From DTU078 sp002397345 (GTDB taxonomy: Bacteria > Bacillota > Clostridia > Oscillospirales > CAG-272), in the NCBI GenBank assembly GCA_937875545.1, contig CALLYE010000057.1:1-36897 (forward strand): a stretch of 36,897 nt of DNA, given 5' to 3'. A model generated the notes under the pieces. The model was not told the origin of the DNA. It saw nothing but the letters and a program-made list of their open reading frames with translations, and did no database searches. The first letter of the stretch is position 1. Every line of letters begins with the position of its first letter. A program made the position numbers and the translations under genes. Positions 22,977-31,018 of the stretch are shown here, piece after piece.

Positions 22977-23609
22977 ATGAAAAAAGGCATTATCGGCAAG
23001 AAAATCGGTATGACCCAGATTTTCGACGAGAAGGGCAACGCCATCCCGGTTACGCTTATCGAAGCGGGACCGTGTGTGGTGGCACAGAAAAAGACAGTCG
23101 AAACAGACGGCTATAACGCTATCCAGCTCGGATTTTCCGACATAGCGGAGAAAAAGCTTTCCAAACCCGAAGCGGGACATTTCAAGAAGATCGGGGCTTC
23201 CCCCAAAAAGCACCTTAAAGAATTCAGGCTCGAGGACATTTCCGGATATAAAACAGGCGATACCGTCACCGCAGAGCTTTTTGCCGCCGGTGAAAAGGTC
23301 GACATTACCGGGATAACCAAGGGACACGGATTTACAGGTGTTATTAAAAGGTGGAACCACCATCACCTCAGAATGACTCACGGCACCGGTCCCGTACACC
23401 GTCAGGTCGGTTCGATGGGCGCAAACTCCAGCCCGTCGCGGGTTTTTAAGAATAAGAAAATGGCGGGACATTACGGCAACGAACGTGTCACCGTTTTAAA
23501 CCTCTCGGTAGTCAAGATCGACGCGGAGAGAGGTCTCATCGCGGTGCGGGGCGCCGTCCCCGGCTCGCGCGGCGGGATAGTGTTCATCCGCGACACGGTC
23601 AAGGCATAA
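22977..23609 (+). CDS. rplC: 50S ribosomal protein L3
   Basis: 210 residues, normal for L3, a 23S-binding protein near the peptidyl transferase centre and an early assembly factor. The start at 22977 is chosen because MKKGIIGKKIGMTQIFDEKG is the conserved N-terminus; the frame is open further upstream without homology. Typical segments are GHGFTGVIKRWNHHHLRMTHG (as GHGFTGVIKRWNHH) and VPGSRGGIVFIRDT. The ribosome site before this start is weak, unlike that of its neighbours. Confidence 0.97.
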   Translation: MKKGIIGKKIGMTQIFDEKGNAIPVTLIEAGPCVVAQKKTVETDGYNAIQLGFSDIAEKKLSKPEAGHFKKIGASPKKHLKEFRLEDISGYKTGDTVTAELFAAGEKVDITGITKGHGFTGVIKRWNHHHLRMTHGTGPVHRQVGSMGANSSPSRVFKNKKMAGHYGNERVTVLNLSVVKIDAERGLIAVRGAVPGSRGGIVFIRDTVKA

Positions 23610-23631
23610 AGCGAGAAGGAGGATTATAACG

Positions 23632-24255
23632 ATGCCAAATTTGAAAGTTTTGGATATGGCGGGTAAAGAGGTCGGAAACATTGCGCTGTCAGACGGCGTA
23701 TTCGGCATCACGCCCAACGCGGCGGTGCTTCACACCGCGGTCAGGGCGCACCTGATGAACCAGCGTCAGGGCACCCATTCCACGCTGACCCGCACCGAGG
23801 TTTCGGGCGGCGGCAGAAAGCCCTGGAGACAAAAAGGCACGGGCAGAGCCAGACAAGGCTCGACCCGTTCACCGCAGTGGACACACGGTGGCGTGGCGCT
23901 CGGTCCCAAGCCGAGAGATTACCGCGTGACACTGAATAAAAAAGTGAAGCGTCTGGCGCTGAAGAGCGCGCTTTCGTCCAAGGTCGCGGACGGAGAGATG
24001 ATCGTCATAAACGCCATCAAGAACGACGAATATAAAACCAAGGTTATGGCGCAAATGCTGCAAGCTGTCGGCGCGGATAGAAAAACGCTGGTCGTGCTTG
24101 CGGAGTGCGACGAAAAAGTCGCGGCGAGCCTGCGCAACATCGAGGGCGTCAAGGTGGCGCTGCCGGGCACTATTAACACATACGACATCCTGGGCTGCGA
24201 CAAGTTCGTAGCCACCGAAGCCGCCGCCCGTAAAATCGAGGAGGTGTACGCATAA
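23632..24255 (+). CDS. rplD: 50S ribosomal protein L4
   Basis: 207 residues. L4 lines the peptide exit tunnel and, in E. coli, represses its own operon by acting on the leader, which makes it the first candidate regulator of the leader at 22231. Marks are the tunnel loop GGGRKPWRQKGTGRARQGSTRSPQWTHGG (here GGRKPWRQKGTGRARQGS) and PRDYRVTLNKKVKRLALKSA. It has a strong AAGGAGG site. Its stop shares one base with the rplW ATG. Confidence 0.98.
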   Translation: MPNLKVLDMAGKEVGNIALSDGVFGITPNAAVLHTAVRAHLMNQRQGTHSTLTRTEVSGGGRKPWRQKGTGRARQGSTRSPQWTHGGVALGPKPRDYRVTLNKKVKRLALKSALSSKVADGEMIVINAIKNDEYKTKVMAQMLQAVGADRKTLVVLAECDEKVAASLRNIEGVKVALPGTINTYDILGCDKFVATEAAARKIEEVYA

Positions 24256-24548
24256 TGAAACTGCCGCAGGATATACTGCTCAGCCCGGTTATCACCGAGG
24301 CGAGCATGGACATGTCGGAATCAAAAAGGTATGTGTTCCGCGTGCATACGGACGCAAACAAGCCCGAGATCGCAAACGCCGTTGAAAAACAGTTCGGCGT
24401 GAAGGTCAAGGACGTTAACACGATGATAATGAAACGCAAGCCCAAAAGGGTCAGATACGTCGCCGGCTATACATCCGAATGGAAAAAAGCCATAGTGACG
24501 CTGACCGAGGACTCGAAAACCATCGAATTCTTCGAAGGTATGAGATAA
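24255..24548 (+). CDS. rplW: 50S ribosomal protein L23
   Basis: 97 residues, normal length. L23 sits at the tunnel exit and is the docking site for trigger factor and SRP. Marks are DILLSPVITEASMDM near the start, YVFRVHTDANKPEIANAVEK and KDVNTMIMKRKPKRV. Its ATG overlaps the rplD stop by one base (TAATG), which implies translational coupling. A GGAGG site for rplB follows 3 bases after the stop. Confidence 0.98.
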   Translation: MKLPQDILLSPVITEASMDMSESKRYVFRVHTDANKPEIANAVEKQFGVKVKDVNTMIMKRKPKRVRYVAGYTSEWKKAIVTLTEDSKTIEFFEGMR

Positions 24549-24560
24549 GGAGGGACGAAA

Positions 24561-25394
24561 ATGGCAGCAATTAAATATAAGCCCACCACACCGGGCAGAC
24601 GTCACATGGTAGTCCCGTCCTTTGACGAGATTACAAAGTTTACACCCGAAAAAAGCCTGATGGCGGTTAAGAAAAAGAGCGCCGGACGCAACAGCTACGG
24701 CAGAATCACCGTCCGTCACCGCGGCGGCGGAAACCGCAAGAAATATCGTATCGTCGACTTTAAACGCGATGTCACCGATCAGACGGCTACCGTGATCGGC
24801 GTTGAATACGATCCCAACCGCACCTCTTATATAGCGCTGGTTCAATATGAAAACGGCGATAAGAAATATATCATCGCTCCGGCAGGTCTGACCGACGGCA
24901 CCGTGATCACCTCCGGTCCGTCCTCCGATATAAAGCCGGGTAACAGCCTGCCGATAGCGAATATTCCCGTCGGTACCTTTATCCACAACATCGAGCTTTA
25001 TCCCGGCAAGGGCGGGCAGATGGTGCGCGCAGCCGGCGCTATGGCGCAGCTGCTGGCGAAAGAAAACGGCATGGGTCAGGTTCGTCTGCCCTCGGGCGAA
25101 ATGCGCCTGATACGGCTGGACTGCTGCGCGACGATCGGTCAGGTCGGCAATATCGAGCATGACATAGTCAAGATCGGTAAAGCCGGTAAGACCCGCCACC
25201 GCGGCATCCGTCCGACGGTACGCGGCTCGGTGATGAACCCCTGCGACCACCCGCACGGCGGCGGCGAAGGCAAATCGCCTGTCGGTATGCCGGGCCCGGT
25301 CACTCCGTGGGGCAAGCCCGCTTTGGGCTATAAGACGCGCGACAAGAAGGCGCGTACCAACAAGTTCATCATTAAACGCAGAAACGGCAAATAA
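24561..25394 (+). CDS. rplB: 50S ribosomal protein L2
   Basis: 277 residues, standard. L2 binds 23S rRNA and supports subunit joining and the peptidyl transferase centre. Marks are YKPTTPGRRHMVVPSF, RNSYGRITVRHRGGGNRKKY (20 residues at about 50-69), and the highly conserved MNPCDHPHGGGEGKSPVG with the functional histidine. The operon spacing is 12 bp upstream and 17 bp downstream. Confidence 0.98.
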   Translation: MAAIKYKPTTPGRRHMVVPSFDEITKFTPEKSLMAVKKKSAGRNSYGRITVRHRGGGNRKKYRIVDFKRDVTDQTATVIGVEYDPNRTSYIALVQYENGDKKYIIAPAGLTDGTVITSGPSSDIKPGNSLPIANIPVGTFIHNIELYPGKGGQMVRAAGAMAQLLAKENGMGQVRLPSGEMRLIRLDCCATIGQVGNIEHDIVKIGKAGKTRHRGIRPTVRGSVMNPCDHPHGGGEGKSPVGMPGPVTPWGKPALGYKTRDKKARTNKFIIKRRNGK

Positions 25395-25411
25395 GGGAGG
25401 CTTAACGTAAT

Positions 25412-25690
25412 ATGAGCAGAAGTCTTAAAAAAGGACCGTTCGTCGAAGCCAAGCTATTCAGCCGCATTGAGTCGATGAACGCCAAGAACGAAAAAAAGGT
25501 TTTAAAAACGTGGTCGAGAGCCTCTACGATATTCCCGGAATTCGTTGGGCATACAATAGCCGTCCACGACGGACGCAAACATGTGCCGGTATATGTTACC
25601 GAAGATATGGTGGGCCACAAGCTCGGCGAATTCGCCCCGACCCGCTTATTCCGCGGACATTCGGGCTCGAAGACGTCCAACACCCAATAA
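25412..25690 (+). CDS. rpsS: 30S ribosomal protein S19
   Basis: 92 residues. S19 forms a complex with S13 in the 30S head. Diagnostic segments are MSRSLKKGPFVEAKLFSRIE, WSRASTIFPEFVGHTIAVHDG and LGEFAPTRLFRGHSG. GGGAGG lies upstream. The gap to rplV is 25 bp and contains its AGGAGG site. Confidence 0.98.
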   Translation: MSRSLKKGPFVEAKLFSRIESMNAKNEKKVLKTWSRASTIFPEFVGHTIAVHDGRKHVPVYVTEDMVGHKLGEFAPTRLFRGHSGSKTSNTQ

Positions 25691-25715
25691 GTGATCGGCA
25701 GGAGGTAAAAAAATA

Positions 25716-26051
25716 ATGAAAGCAGCGGCATATCTAAAATATGCGCGTATATCTCCCCGCAAGGTGAAGATCGTCCTCGACCTGATAAGGAATAAAGATG
25801 CCGGCGAGGCGATGTCAATTCTCAAACACACCCCAAAAAGCGCTTCGGAATACCTGATCAAGCTGCTGGGCAGTGCTATGGCCAATGCGGAGAATAATTT
25901 CAGCATGAACAAAGACAGACTCTTTGTATCGGAGTGCTTCGTTTGCCCCGGTCCCACACTCAAACGTATGATGCCCAGGGCAAAGGGCAGCGGCGCCCGC
26001 ATTTTGAAGCGTACCAGCCATGTGACGCTCGTGGTCGCTGAGAAGGAATAA
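25716..26051 (+). CDS. rplV: 50S ribosomal protein L22
   Basis: 111 residues. L22 reaches into the exit tunnel with its beta-hairpin, the site of macrolide resistance changes. Marks are AYLKYARISPRKVKIVLDLI, NAENNFSMNKDRLFV and the hairpin GPTLKRMMPRAKGSGARILK, followed by RTSHVTLVV. The hairpin looks wild type. An AGGAGG site lies 8-13 bases upstream of the ATG. Confidence 0.98.
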   Translation: MKAAAYLKYARISPRKVKIVLDLIRNKDAGEAMSILKHTPKSASEYLIKLLGSAMANAENNFSMNKDRLFVSECFVCPGPTLKRMMPRAKGSGARILKRTSHVTLVVAEKE

Positions 26052-26069
26052 GGAGGAGGAGCGCAAAAA

Positions 26070-27182
26070 ATGGGTCATAAAGTTAATCCGCACGGCTTAC
26101 GGGTCGGCGTTATCAGAGACTGGGACTCCAGATGGTTCGAAAAGGACGCTAATTTCGGCGACACCCTCGTTTCCGATTTTAAAATAAGAAAATACCTGAA
26201 AAATTTATTGCAGGACGCGGGCGTTCCGAAAATCGAAATAGAACGCGACCCGCAGCGCGTGCGCGTGTTCATCCACTGCGCGAAACCCGGTATGGTTATC
26301 GGACGCGGCGGCGCGGAGATCGACAAGCTGAAGGTCACGCTCGAGGGCATGGTCGGCAAGCCGGTATCGGTCAACGTATTCGAGATAAAGACCCCCGACC
26401 TCAACGCGCAGCTTGTCGCCGAAGGTATAGCGGGTCAGCTTGAGCGCCGTATAGCCTTCCGCCGCGCGATGAAGCAGGCGATACAGAGAACAATGCGTAT
26501 GGGCGCAAAAGGCATAAAAGTAGCGGTCGGCGGCCGTCTTAACGGCGCTGAAATCGCGCGCACCGAGCATTATCACGAGGGTACAATCCCGCTTCAGACA
26601 CTGCGCGCCGACATCGAATACGGTTTTTGGGAGGCCAATACAGTCTCCGGTAAAATCGGCGTAAAAGTATGGATTTATAAGGGCGAAGTGCTCCAGGACA
26701 CAGGCAAAAAGCGCCGCTTCGTGGAGTCGATGCCCCAGCAGCCTAAAACGGGCAACCGCGACAGGCGCGACAATCGCGATAATCGCGGCGGACGCGACAA
26801 TCGCGGCGGCGACAATCGTGGTGGTCGCGGCGGTTATCAGGGCGGCTCATCCTACGGCGGCGGTAATCGCGGCGGACAGGGCGGTTCATCCTACGGCGGC
26901 GGCAATCGCGGCGGACAGGGCGGCTCGTCCTACGGCGGCGGCAATCGCGGCGGACAGGGCGGCTCGTCCTACGGCGGCGGCAATCGCGGCGGACAGGGCG
27001 GCTCATCGTTCGGCGGCGGTAATCGCAGCGGACAGGGCGGCTCGTACGGCGGCAATCGCAATGGCGGCGGACGCGGTCCGGCTCCGGCGGCGAATTACAG
27101 CAACCGCAGCCAGATAGCGGAAAAGAAGCCTGCTCCGGCTCCTGAGACGCAGGCAGAAACAAAACAGGGGGGCGACGAATAA
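26070..27182 (+). CDS. rpsC: 30S ribosomal protein S3 with a long Gly/Arg-rich C-terminal tail
   Basis: 370 residues, about 150 longer than ordinary S3. Residues 1-215 are a complete S3: MGHKVNPHGLRVGVIRDWDS, the KH-domain GMVIGRGGAEIDKL, and TIPLQTLRADIEYG. S3 forms the mRNA entry site and contributes to mRNA unwinding. From about 230 the protein becomes Arg/Asp/Asn/Gly rich, then has five 13-residue repeats (GGSSYGGGNRGGQ, 258-322), a degenerate sixth, and a Pro/Ala/Glu tail ending near the stop. The tail is in frame, and rplP starts directly after the stop, so it is not a misread. RGG-like tails commonly bind RNA; that role here is inferred. Confidence 0.95.
   Translation: MGHKVNPHGLRVGVIRDWDSRWFEKDANFGDTLVSDFKIRKYLKNLLQDAGVPKIEIERDPQRVRVFIHCAKPGMVIGRGGAEIDKLKVTLEGMVGKPVSVNVFEIKTPDLNAQLVAEGIAGQLERRIAFRRAMKQAIQRTMRMGAKGIKVAVGGRLNGAEIARTEHYHEGTIPLQTLRADIEYGFWEANTVSGKIGVKVWIYKGEVLQDTGKKRRFVESMPQQPKTGNRDRRDNRDNRGGRDNRGGDNRGGRGGYQGGSSYGGGNRGGQGGSSYGGGNRGGQGGSSYGGGNRGGQGGSSYGGGNRGGQGGSSFGGGNRSGQGGSYGGNRNGGGRGPAPAANYSNRSQIAEKKPAPAPETQAETKQGGDE
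26841..27035 (+). repeat. Five tandem 39-bp repeats within rpsC
   Basis: Units begin at 26841, 26880, 26919, 26958 and 26997. Each is 39 bp, differs at few bases, and encodes GGSSYGGGNRGGQ (the fifth has F and S substitutions). A shortened sixth unit follows. The multiple-of-three length keeps the frame, so copy number could vary without loss of S3. Confidence 0.92.
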
Positions 27183-27644
27183 ATGTTAATGCCGAAAAGA
27201 TCTAAATACAGACGCGTACAGCGCGGCCGCATGAAGGGCAAAGCGATGCGCGGAAACACAGTATCCAACGGTGATTTCGGCCTGATGGCGCTTGAACCGG
27301 CTTGGATCACAAGCAACCAGATCGAAGCAGCCCGTATCGCGATGACGCGTTATATAAAGCGTGGCGGTCAGGTGTGGATAAAGATATTCCCTGATAAGCC
27401 GGTAACCGAAAAGCCCGCTGAAACCCGAATGGGTTCCGGTAAAGGCTCGCCCGAATATTGGGTCGCAGTCGTAAAACCGGGCAGGGTCATGTTCGAGATG
27501 GGCGGCATATCCGAAGAAAATGCCAAAGAAGCAATGCGTCTCGCTTCGCACAAACTTCCGATAAAGTGTAAGTTTGTTAAGAGGGAAACAACGGGTAATG
27601 CTGCTTCACAAAAAAGCCCGGCAGCAAGTGTAGAGGAGGAATAA
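27183..27644 (+). CDS. rplP: 50S ribosomal protein L16
   Basis: 153 residues, slightly longer than usual because of a Lys/Ala/Glu tail (about residues 138-153). L16 organises the tRNA sites of the large subunit. Marks are MLMPKRSKYRRVQRGRMKG, ITSNQIEAARIAMTRYIKRGG (as NQIEAARIAMTRYIKRGG) and MGSGKGSPEYWVAVVKPG. The ATG begins immediately after the rpsC stop. Confidence 0.98.
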   Translation: MLMPKRSKYRRVQRGRMKGKAMRGNTVSNGDFGLMALEPAWITSNQIEAARIAMTRYIKRGGQVWIKIFPDKPVTEKPAETRMGSGKGSPEYWVAVVKPGRVMFEMGGISEENAKEAMRLASHKLPIKCKFVKRETTGNAASQKSPAASVEEE

Positions 27645-27647
27645 GCC

Positions 27648-27839
27648 GTGAAGGTAAAAGAAATTCGCGAAATGAACGCCGACGAACTCGCCGGCAAGAT
27701 CAAGGAGCTCAAATCCGAGCTGCTTAACCTCCGCTTCCAGCTTGCGATCAACCAGCTTGATAATCCCCATAAGATAGAGGACACAAAAAGGGACATCGCC
27801 CGCGTCATGACAATCCTTCGCGAGAAGAAGAACGCTTGA
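27648..27839 (+). CDS. rpmC: 50S ribosomal protein L29
   Basis: 63 residues, two long helices at the tunnel exit next to L23. Marks are VKEIREMNADELAGKIKELK and LLNLRFQLAINQLDNPHKI. The start is GTG at 27648, set by AGGAGG at 27634-27639 and the conserved N-terminus. It follows rplP by three bases. Confidence 0.97.
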   Translation: MKVKEIREMNADELAGKIKELKSELLNLRFQLAINQLDNPHKIEDTKRDIARVMTILREKKNA

Positions 27840-27858
27840 CGGGAGGTAAAAAACGATA

Positions 27859-28143
27859 ATGGAAAACAATAATGTAACCGCGGCGGCAAACGAGCGCGCG
27901 TTCCGCAAGACACGCGTAGGAAAGGTCGTCAGCAATAAAATGGATAAGACCGCTGTTGTCGCGATCTCCGACCATGTCAAGCATAATAAGTATGGTAAGA
28001 TCGTCAGACGCACCATGAAACTCCACGTACACGATGAAAATAACGAGTGCGGTATCGGAGACACAGTCAGCGTGATGGAGACCAGACCACTTTCCAAAAC
28101 AAAGAGATGGCGCCTTGTAGCCATCGTCGAGAAGGCAAAATAA
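27859..28143 (+). CDS. rpsQ: 30S ribosomal protein S17
   Basis: 94 residues, an OB-fold protein that binds 16S helix 11. After a short polar N-terminus come RKTRVGKVVSNKMDKTAVVA, KYGKIVRRTMKLHVHDE and METRPLSKTKRWRLVAIVEKA, all typical. A GGGAGG site precedes the ATG. Confidence 0.98.
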   Translation: MENNNVTAAANERAFRKTRVGKVVSNKMDKTAVVAISDHVKHNKYGKIVRRTMKLHVHDENNECGIGDTVSVMETRPLSKTKRWRLVAIVEKAK

Positions 28144-28158
28144 GAAGAGGAGGACCAC

Positions 28159-28527
28159 ATGATACAGCAACAGTCATACATGAAGGTGGCGGATAATACC
28201 GGCGCCAAGGAACTCATGTGCATCCGCGTGCTCGGCGGTACGGGCAGACGCTACGCCAACATCGGCGATGTCGTCGTCGCAACCGTTAAGAAAGCTGTTC
28301 CCGGCGGTCAGGTTAAAAAAGGCGAGGTCGTCAGAGCGGTGATAGTACGCAGCAGAAAAGGCGTAAAACGCGCGGACGGATCGTATATAAAATTCGACGA
28401 GAACGCCGCGGTCATAATAAAAGAAGATAAGAACCCGAGCGGCACACGTATTTTTGGGCCGGTGGCAAGAGAACTCCGCGAGAAAAATTATCTCAAGATT
28501 CTCTCGCTGGCTCCCGAAGTACTTTGA
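28159..28527 (+). CDS. rplN: 50S ribosomal protein L14
   Basis: 122 residues, the universal length. L14 forms an inter-subunit bridge and is the binding site of the silencing factor RsfS. Marks are MIQQQSYMKVADNTGAKELM, VVRAVIVRSRKGVKRADGS and RIFGPVARELREKNYLKILS. The ribosome site is GAGGAGG. Confidence 0.98.
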   Translation: MIQQQSYMKVADNTGAKELMCIRVLGGTGRRYANIGDVVVATVKKAVPGGQVKKGEVVRAVIVRSRKGVKRADGSYIKFDENAAVIIKEDKNPSGTRIFGPVARELREKNYLKILSLAPEVL

Positions 28528-28545
28528 GTCGGGAGGCAATAGAAC

Positions 28546-28866
28546 ATGAGCAATAAAATACACGTAAAACGGAATGACGACATTATCGTCATTTCCGGTG
28601 ATGATAAAGGCAAACGCGGCAAGGTTATGGATGTTTCCCCCGACGAGCGCAAGGTGATTGTTCAGGGCGCCAACATCGTGAGCCGCCATGTCAAGCCCCG
28701 CAAGCAGGGCGAATCCGGCGGGATACTCAAGGTCGAAGGGGCTATGTATGCGGATAAAGTTATGCATTACTGCTCCAAGTGCGGCCGTGGCGTCCGTGTA
28801 AAGTCCGGTGTCGATTCCAAAAATAATAAAATCAAGATCTGCGCCAAATGCGGCGCGGAGCTGTGA
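28546..28866 (+). CDS. rplX: 50S ribosomal protein L24
   Basis: 106 residues. The N-terminal KOW motif (KRNDDIIVISGDDKGKRGKV) binds 23S rRNA at an early assembly step. The C-terminal part carries two CxxC pairs, YCSKCGRG and ICAKCGAEL, suggesting a bound zinc, a form absent from E. coli L24 but known in other bacteria. It lies between rplN and rplE with short gaps. Confidence 0.97.
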   Translation: MSNKIHVKRNDDIIVISGDDKGKRGKVMDVSPDERKVIVQGANIVSRHVKPRKQGESGGILKVEGAMYADKVMHYCSKCGRGVRVKSGVDSKNNKIKICAKCGAEL

Positions 28867-28882
28867 GCGGAGGACGACAAAA

Positions 28883-29422
28883 ATGCCGAGAATGAAAGAT
28901 TATTATAAAAACGAAGTCGCTCCCGCGCTTATGAAGAAGTTCGCATACAAAAGCGTGATGCAGGTACCGAAGTTTGACAAAATTGTGCTCAACGTAGGCG
29001 CCGGCGACGCGAAAGAAAACGCCAAGGCTATCGATAACGTTATCGCGGAGATGACTAAGATTACCGGTCAGAAGGCGGTGCCGACCATCGCAAAGAAGTC
29101 GGTCGCGAACTTTAAGGTTCGCCAGGGCATGAAGATCGGCGTAAAAGTGACGCTGCGCGGCGACCGCATGTACGAATTTATCGACAGGCTGTTGAACTTC
29201 GCGCTGCCCAGAGTCCGTGACTTTAAAGGTATCAATCCCAATGGCTTCGATGGCAGGGGCAATTACTCGCTCGGTTTAAAAGAGCAGTTGATATTCCCCG
29301 AAATCGAATATGACAAGGTCGAAAAGATCCGCGGCATGGATATTGCGTTTGTCACCACGGCTCGCACCGACGAAGAGGCAAGAGAGCTGCTGACCCTTAT
29401 GGGCGCACCCTTCGCCAAATAA
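28883..29422 (+). CDS. rplE: 50S ribosomal protein L5
   Basis: 179 residues, the usual length. L5 binds 5S rRNA and contacts the P-site tRNA. The start at 28883 is set by MPRMKDYYKNEVAPALMKKF and by GGAGG at 28869; an upstream extension of the frame overlaps rplX and is not conserved. Marks are LNVGAGDAKENAKAIDN, GVKVTLRGDRMYEFIDRL and DFKGINPNGFDGRGNYSLG. Confidence 0.98.
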   Translation: MPRMKDYYKNEVAPALMKKFAYKSVMQVPKFDKIVLNVGAGDAKENAKAIDNVIAEMTKITGQKAVPTIAKKSVANFKVRQGMKIGVKVTLRGDRMYEFIDRLLNFALPRVRDFKGINPNGFDGRGNYSLGLKEQLIFPEIEYDKVEKIRGMDIAFVTTARTDEEARELLTLMGAPFAK

Positions 29423-29436
29423 GGAGGATAAATAAA

Positions 29437-29622
29437 GTGGCTAAAAAATCCATGATTTTAAAGCAGCAGCGCCCCCAGAAGTTTTCCACGCGCGAATATA
29501 ACCGCTGCAAATTATGCGGACGTCCGCACGCTTATCTTCGTAAATTCGGAATATGCCGTATCTGTTTCCGCAACCTTGCTTACAAGGGCGAGATACCGGG
29601 CGTAAGAAAGGCGTCGTGGTGA
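29437..29622 (+). CDS. rpsZ: 30S ribosomal protein S14, zinc-binding type Z
   Basis: 61 residues, the short zinc form, with ligands in CKLCGRPHAYLRKFGICRIC (C-x2-C, x12, C-x2-C). S14 is a 30S head protein. The start codon is GTG with AAGGAGG upstream. The zinc form is the default in many Gram-positive bacteria; a zinc-free paralogue may exist elsewhere but is not seen. Confidence 0.97.
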   Translation: MAKKSMILKQQRPQKFSTREYNRCKLCGRPHAYLRKFGICRICFRNLAYKGEIPGVRKASW

Positions 29623-29635
29623 GCGGAAAATAAAA

Positions 29636-29653
29636 CGGTAATTAAAATTACCG
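29636..29653 (+). other. Palindrome between rpsZ and rpsH
   Basis: CGGTAATT (29636-29643) and AATTACCG (29646-29653) form a palindrome. GCGGA (29623-29627) and TCCGC (29662-29666) could close a larger stem. It sits in a 65-bp gap, long for this operon, and may be a processing or pausing site. Confidence 0.4.
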
Positions 29654-29687
29654 GGTTAAAATCCGCCGCACAGAAGGAGGAATAACA

Positions 29688-30083
29688 ATGCAAATGTCAG
29701 ACGTAATCGCGGATATGCTGAGCCGTATCAGAAATGCTAACAACGCAAAGCATGAAACGGTTGATATCCCCGCGTCAAATATAAAAAAGGCGATTGCCGA
29801 TATCCTCGTCGCCGAAGGCTACGTTAAAGGGTATACGCTCATCGAGGACGGCAAGCAGGGTCTTATACGCATAACACTGAAATATATGGGCAAGCAAAAA
29901 ATCATCCAGGGACTGCGCAGGGTTTCAAAACCCGGTTTGCGTATCTACGCAAACTGCGCCGATATTCCCCGCGTGATGAACGGGCTGGGCATCGCTATAG
30001 TGTCCACCTCTAAGGGTATCATGACCGACACCCGCGCTCGCCGTGAAAACGTGGGCGGCGAAGTGCTCGCCTTCGTTTGGTAA
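29688..30083 (+). CDS. rpsH: 30S ribosomal protein S8
   Basis: 131 residues, normal. S8 binds the central domain of 16S rRNA and, in E. coli, represses the spc operon by binding a mimic in the rplE region. Marks are MQMSDVIADMLSRIRNANNA, RRVSKPGLRIYANCADIPRV and GLGIAIVSTSKGIMTDTRAR. An AAGGAGG site precedes the ATG. Confidence 0.98.
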   Translation: MQMSDVIADMLSRIRNANNAKHETVDIPASNIKKAIADILVAEGYVKGYTLIEDGKQGLIRITLKYMGKQKIIQGLRRVSKPGLRIYANCADIPRVMNGLGIAIVSTSKGIMTDTRARRENVGGEVLAFVW

Positions 30084-30100
30084 GCGGGAGGTATATAAAA

Positions 30101-30640
30101 ATGTCCAGAATAGGAAATGAAATAATTACAATCCCTGCCGGTGTCGATGTAAAAATCGAGAGCGGTAACAATATTACCGTAAAAGGTCCGCTCGGTACAC
30201 TGAACCAAAAACTTTCCGGAGCGATGAAAATAGAAAAGGAAGGCGAGACTGTTAAGGTCATCAGCCCTTCCCAGGAAAAAGAATTTAACTCGCTGCACGG
30301 TCTGACCCGCACGCTGCTCAATAACATGGTGCTGGGCGTGACAAAAGGTTATACTAAGCAGCTTGAGATTGTCGGCGTTGGCTACCGTGCTGCTAAAACC
30401 GGTAAAACGCTGACCCTGTCACTGGGTTATTCCCATCCGGTTGTATTCAACGAGGAAAACGGTATAACCTTCGAAGTCCCCAACGCGAACGCTATCATTG
30501 TCAAGGGCATCGACAAGCAGCTTGTGGGCGAAATCGCGGCGCAGATACGCAAAAAGCGTCCGCCGGAGCCGTATCTCGGCAAGGGCGTTAAATACGCAGG
30601 TGAGCGTATCCGCCGTAAGACCGGTAAAGCCGGCAAGTAA
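30101..30640 (+). CDS. rplF: 50S ribosomal protein L6
   Basis: 179 residues, normal. L6 lies at the GTPase centre near the sarcin-ricin loop. The start at 30101 fits MSRIGNEIITIPAGVDV and a GGGAGG site; the frame extends upstream into rpsH without homology. Marks are GVGYRAAKTGKTLTLSLGYS and the C-terminal RKKRPPEPYLGKGVKYAGE. Confidence 0.98.
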   Translation: MSRIGNEIITIPAGVDVKIESGNNITVKGPLGTLNQKLSGAMKIEKEGETVKVISPSQEKEFNSLHGLTRTLLNNMVLGVTKGYTKQLEIVGVGYRAAKTGKTLTLSLGYSHPVVFNEENGITFEVPNANAIIVKGIDKQLVGEIAAQIRKKRPPEPYLGKGVKYAGERIRRKTGKAGK

Positions 30641-30658
30641 TGAAAGGAGCGGAATAAA

Positions 30659-31018
30659 ATGGTTTCTAAAAAGGATTCAAATGTCCGGCGTAAAGTCAGA
30701 CATATCCGGGTCAGAGCAAAAATATCCGGAACCGCAGAGCGTCCGCGTCTTTGTGTTTACCGTTCAGGCAAGAACATCCAGGCACAGATTATTGACGATG
30801 TCAAGGGCGTGACGCTGGTCGAAGCCTCCACCTACGGTAAAAATTACAGCGAGAGCGGCAGCAACAAGACCGCCGCGCGCGAAGTCGGACGCATGGTCGC
30901 CAAAAAAGCGCTTGACGCGGGAATCGACGTAGTAGTTTTTGACCGCGGCGGTTATCTCTACCACGGACGTGTTGCAGAACTCGCAGAAGGCGCACGCGAA
31001 GGCGGACTTAAGTTTTAA
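30659..31018 (+). CDS. rplR: 50S ribosomal protein L18
   Basis: 119 residues. L18 binds 5S rRNA with L5. Marks are RRKVRHIRVRAKISGTAERP, RLCVYRSGKNIQAQIIDD, and FDRGGYLYHGRVAELAEGAR. It is followed by a 206-bp non-coding gap before rpsE, where most relatives have about 20 bp. Confidence 0.98.
   Translation: MVSKKDSNVRRKVRHIRVRAKISGTAERPRLCVYRSGKNIQAQIIDDVKGVTLVEASTYGKNYSESGSNKTAAREVGRMVAKKALDAGIDVVVFDRGGYLYHGRVAELAEGAREGGLKF

Noticed and set aside
24321..25256. A 311-codon open frame antisense to rplW and rplB
   Set aside because: It is a shadow of two certain ribosomal genes and shows no recognisable motifs.
26841..27035. CRISPR-like or mobile repeat
   Set aside because: The 39-bp units are contiguous, in frame and encode part of S3, so they are coding tandem repeats.
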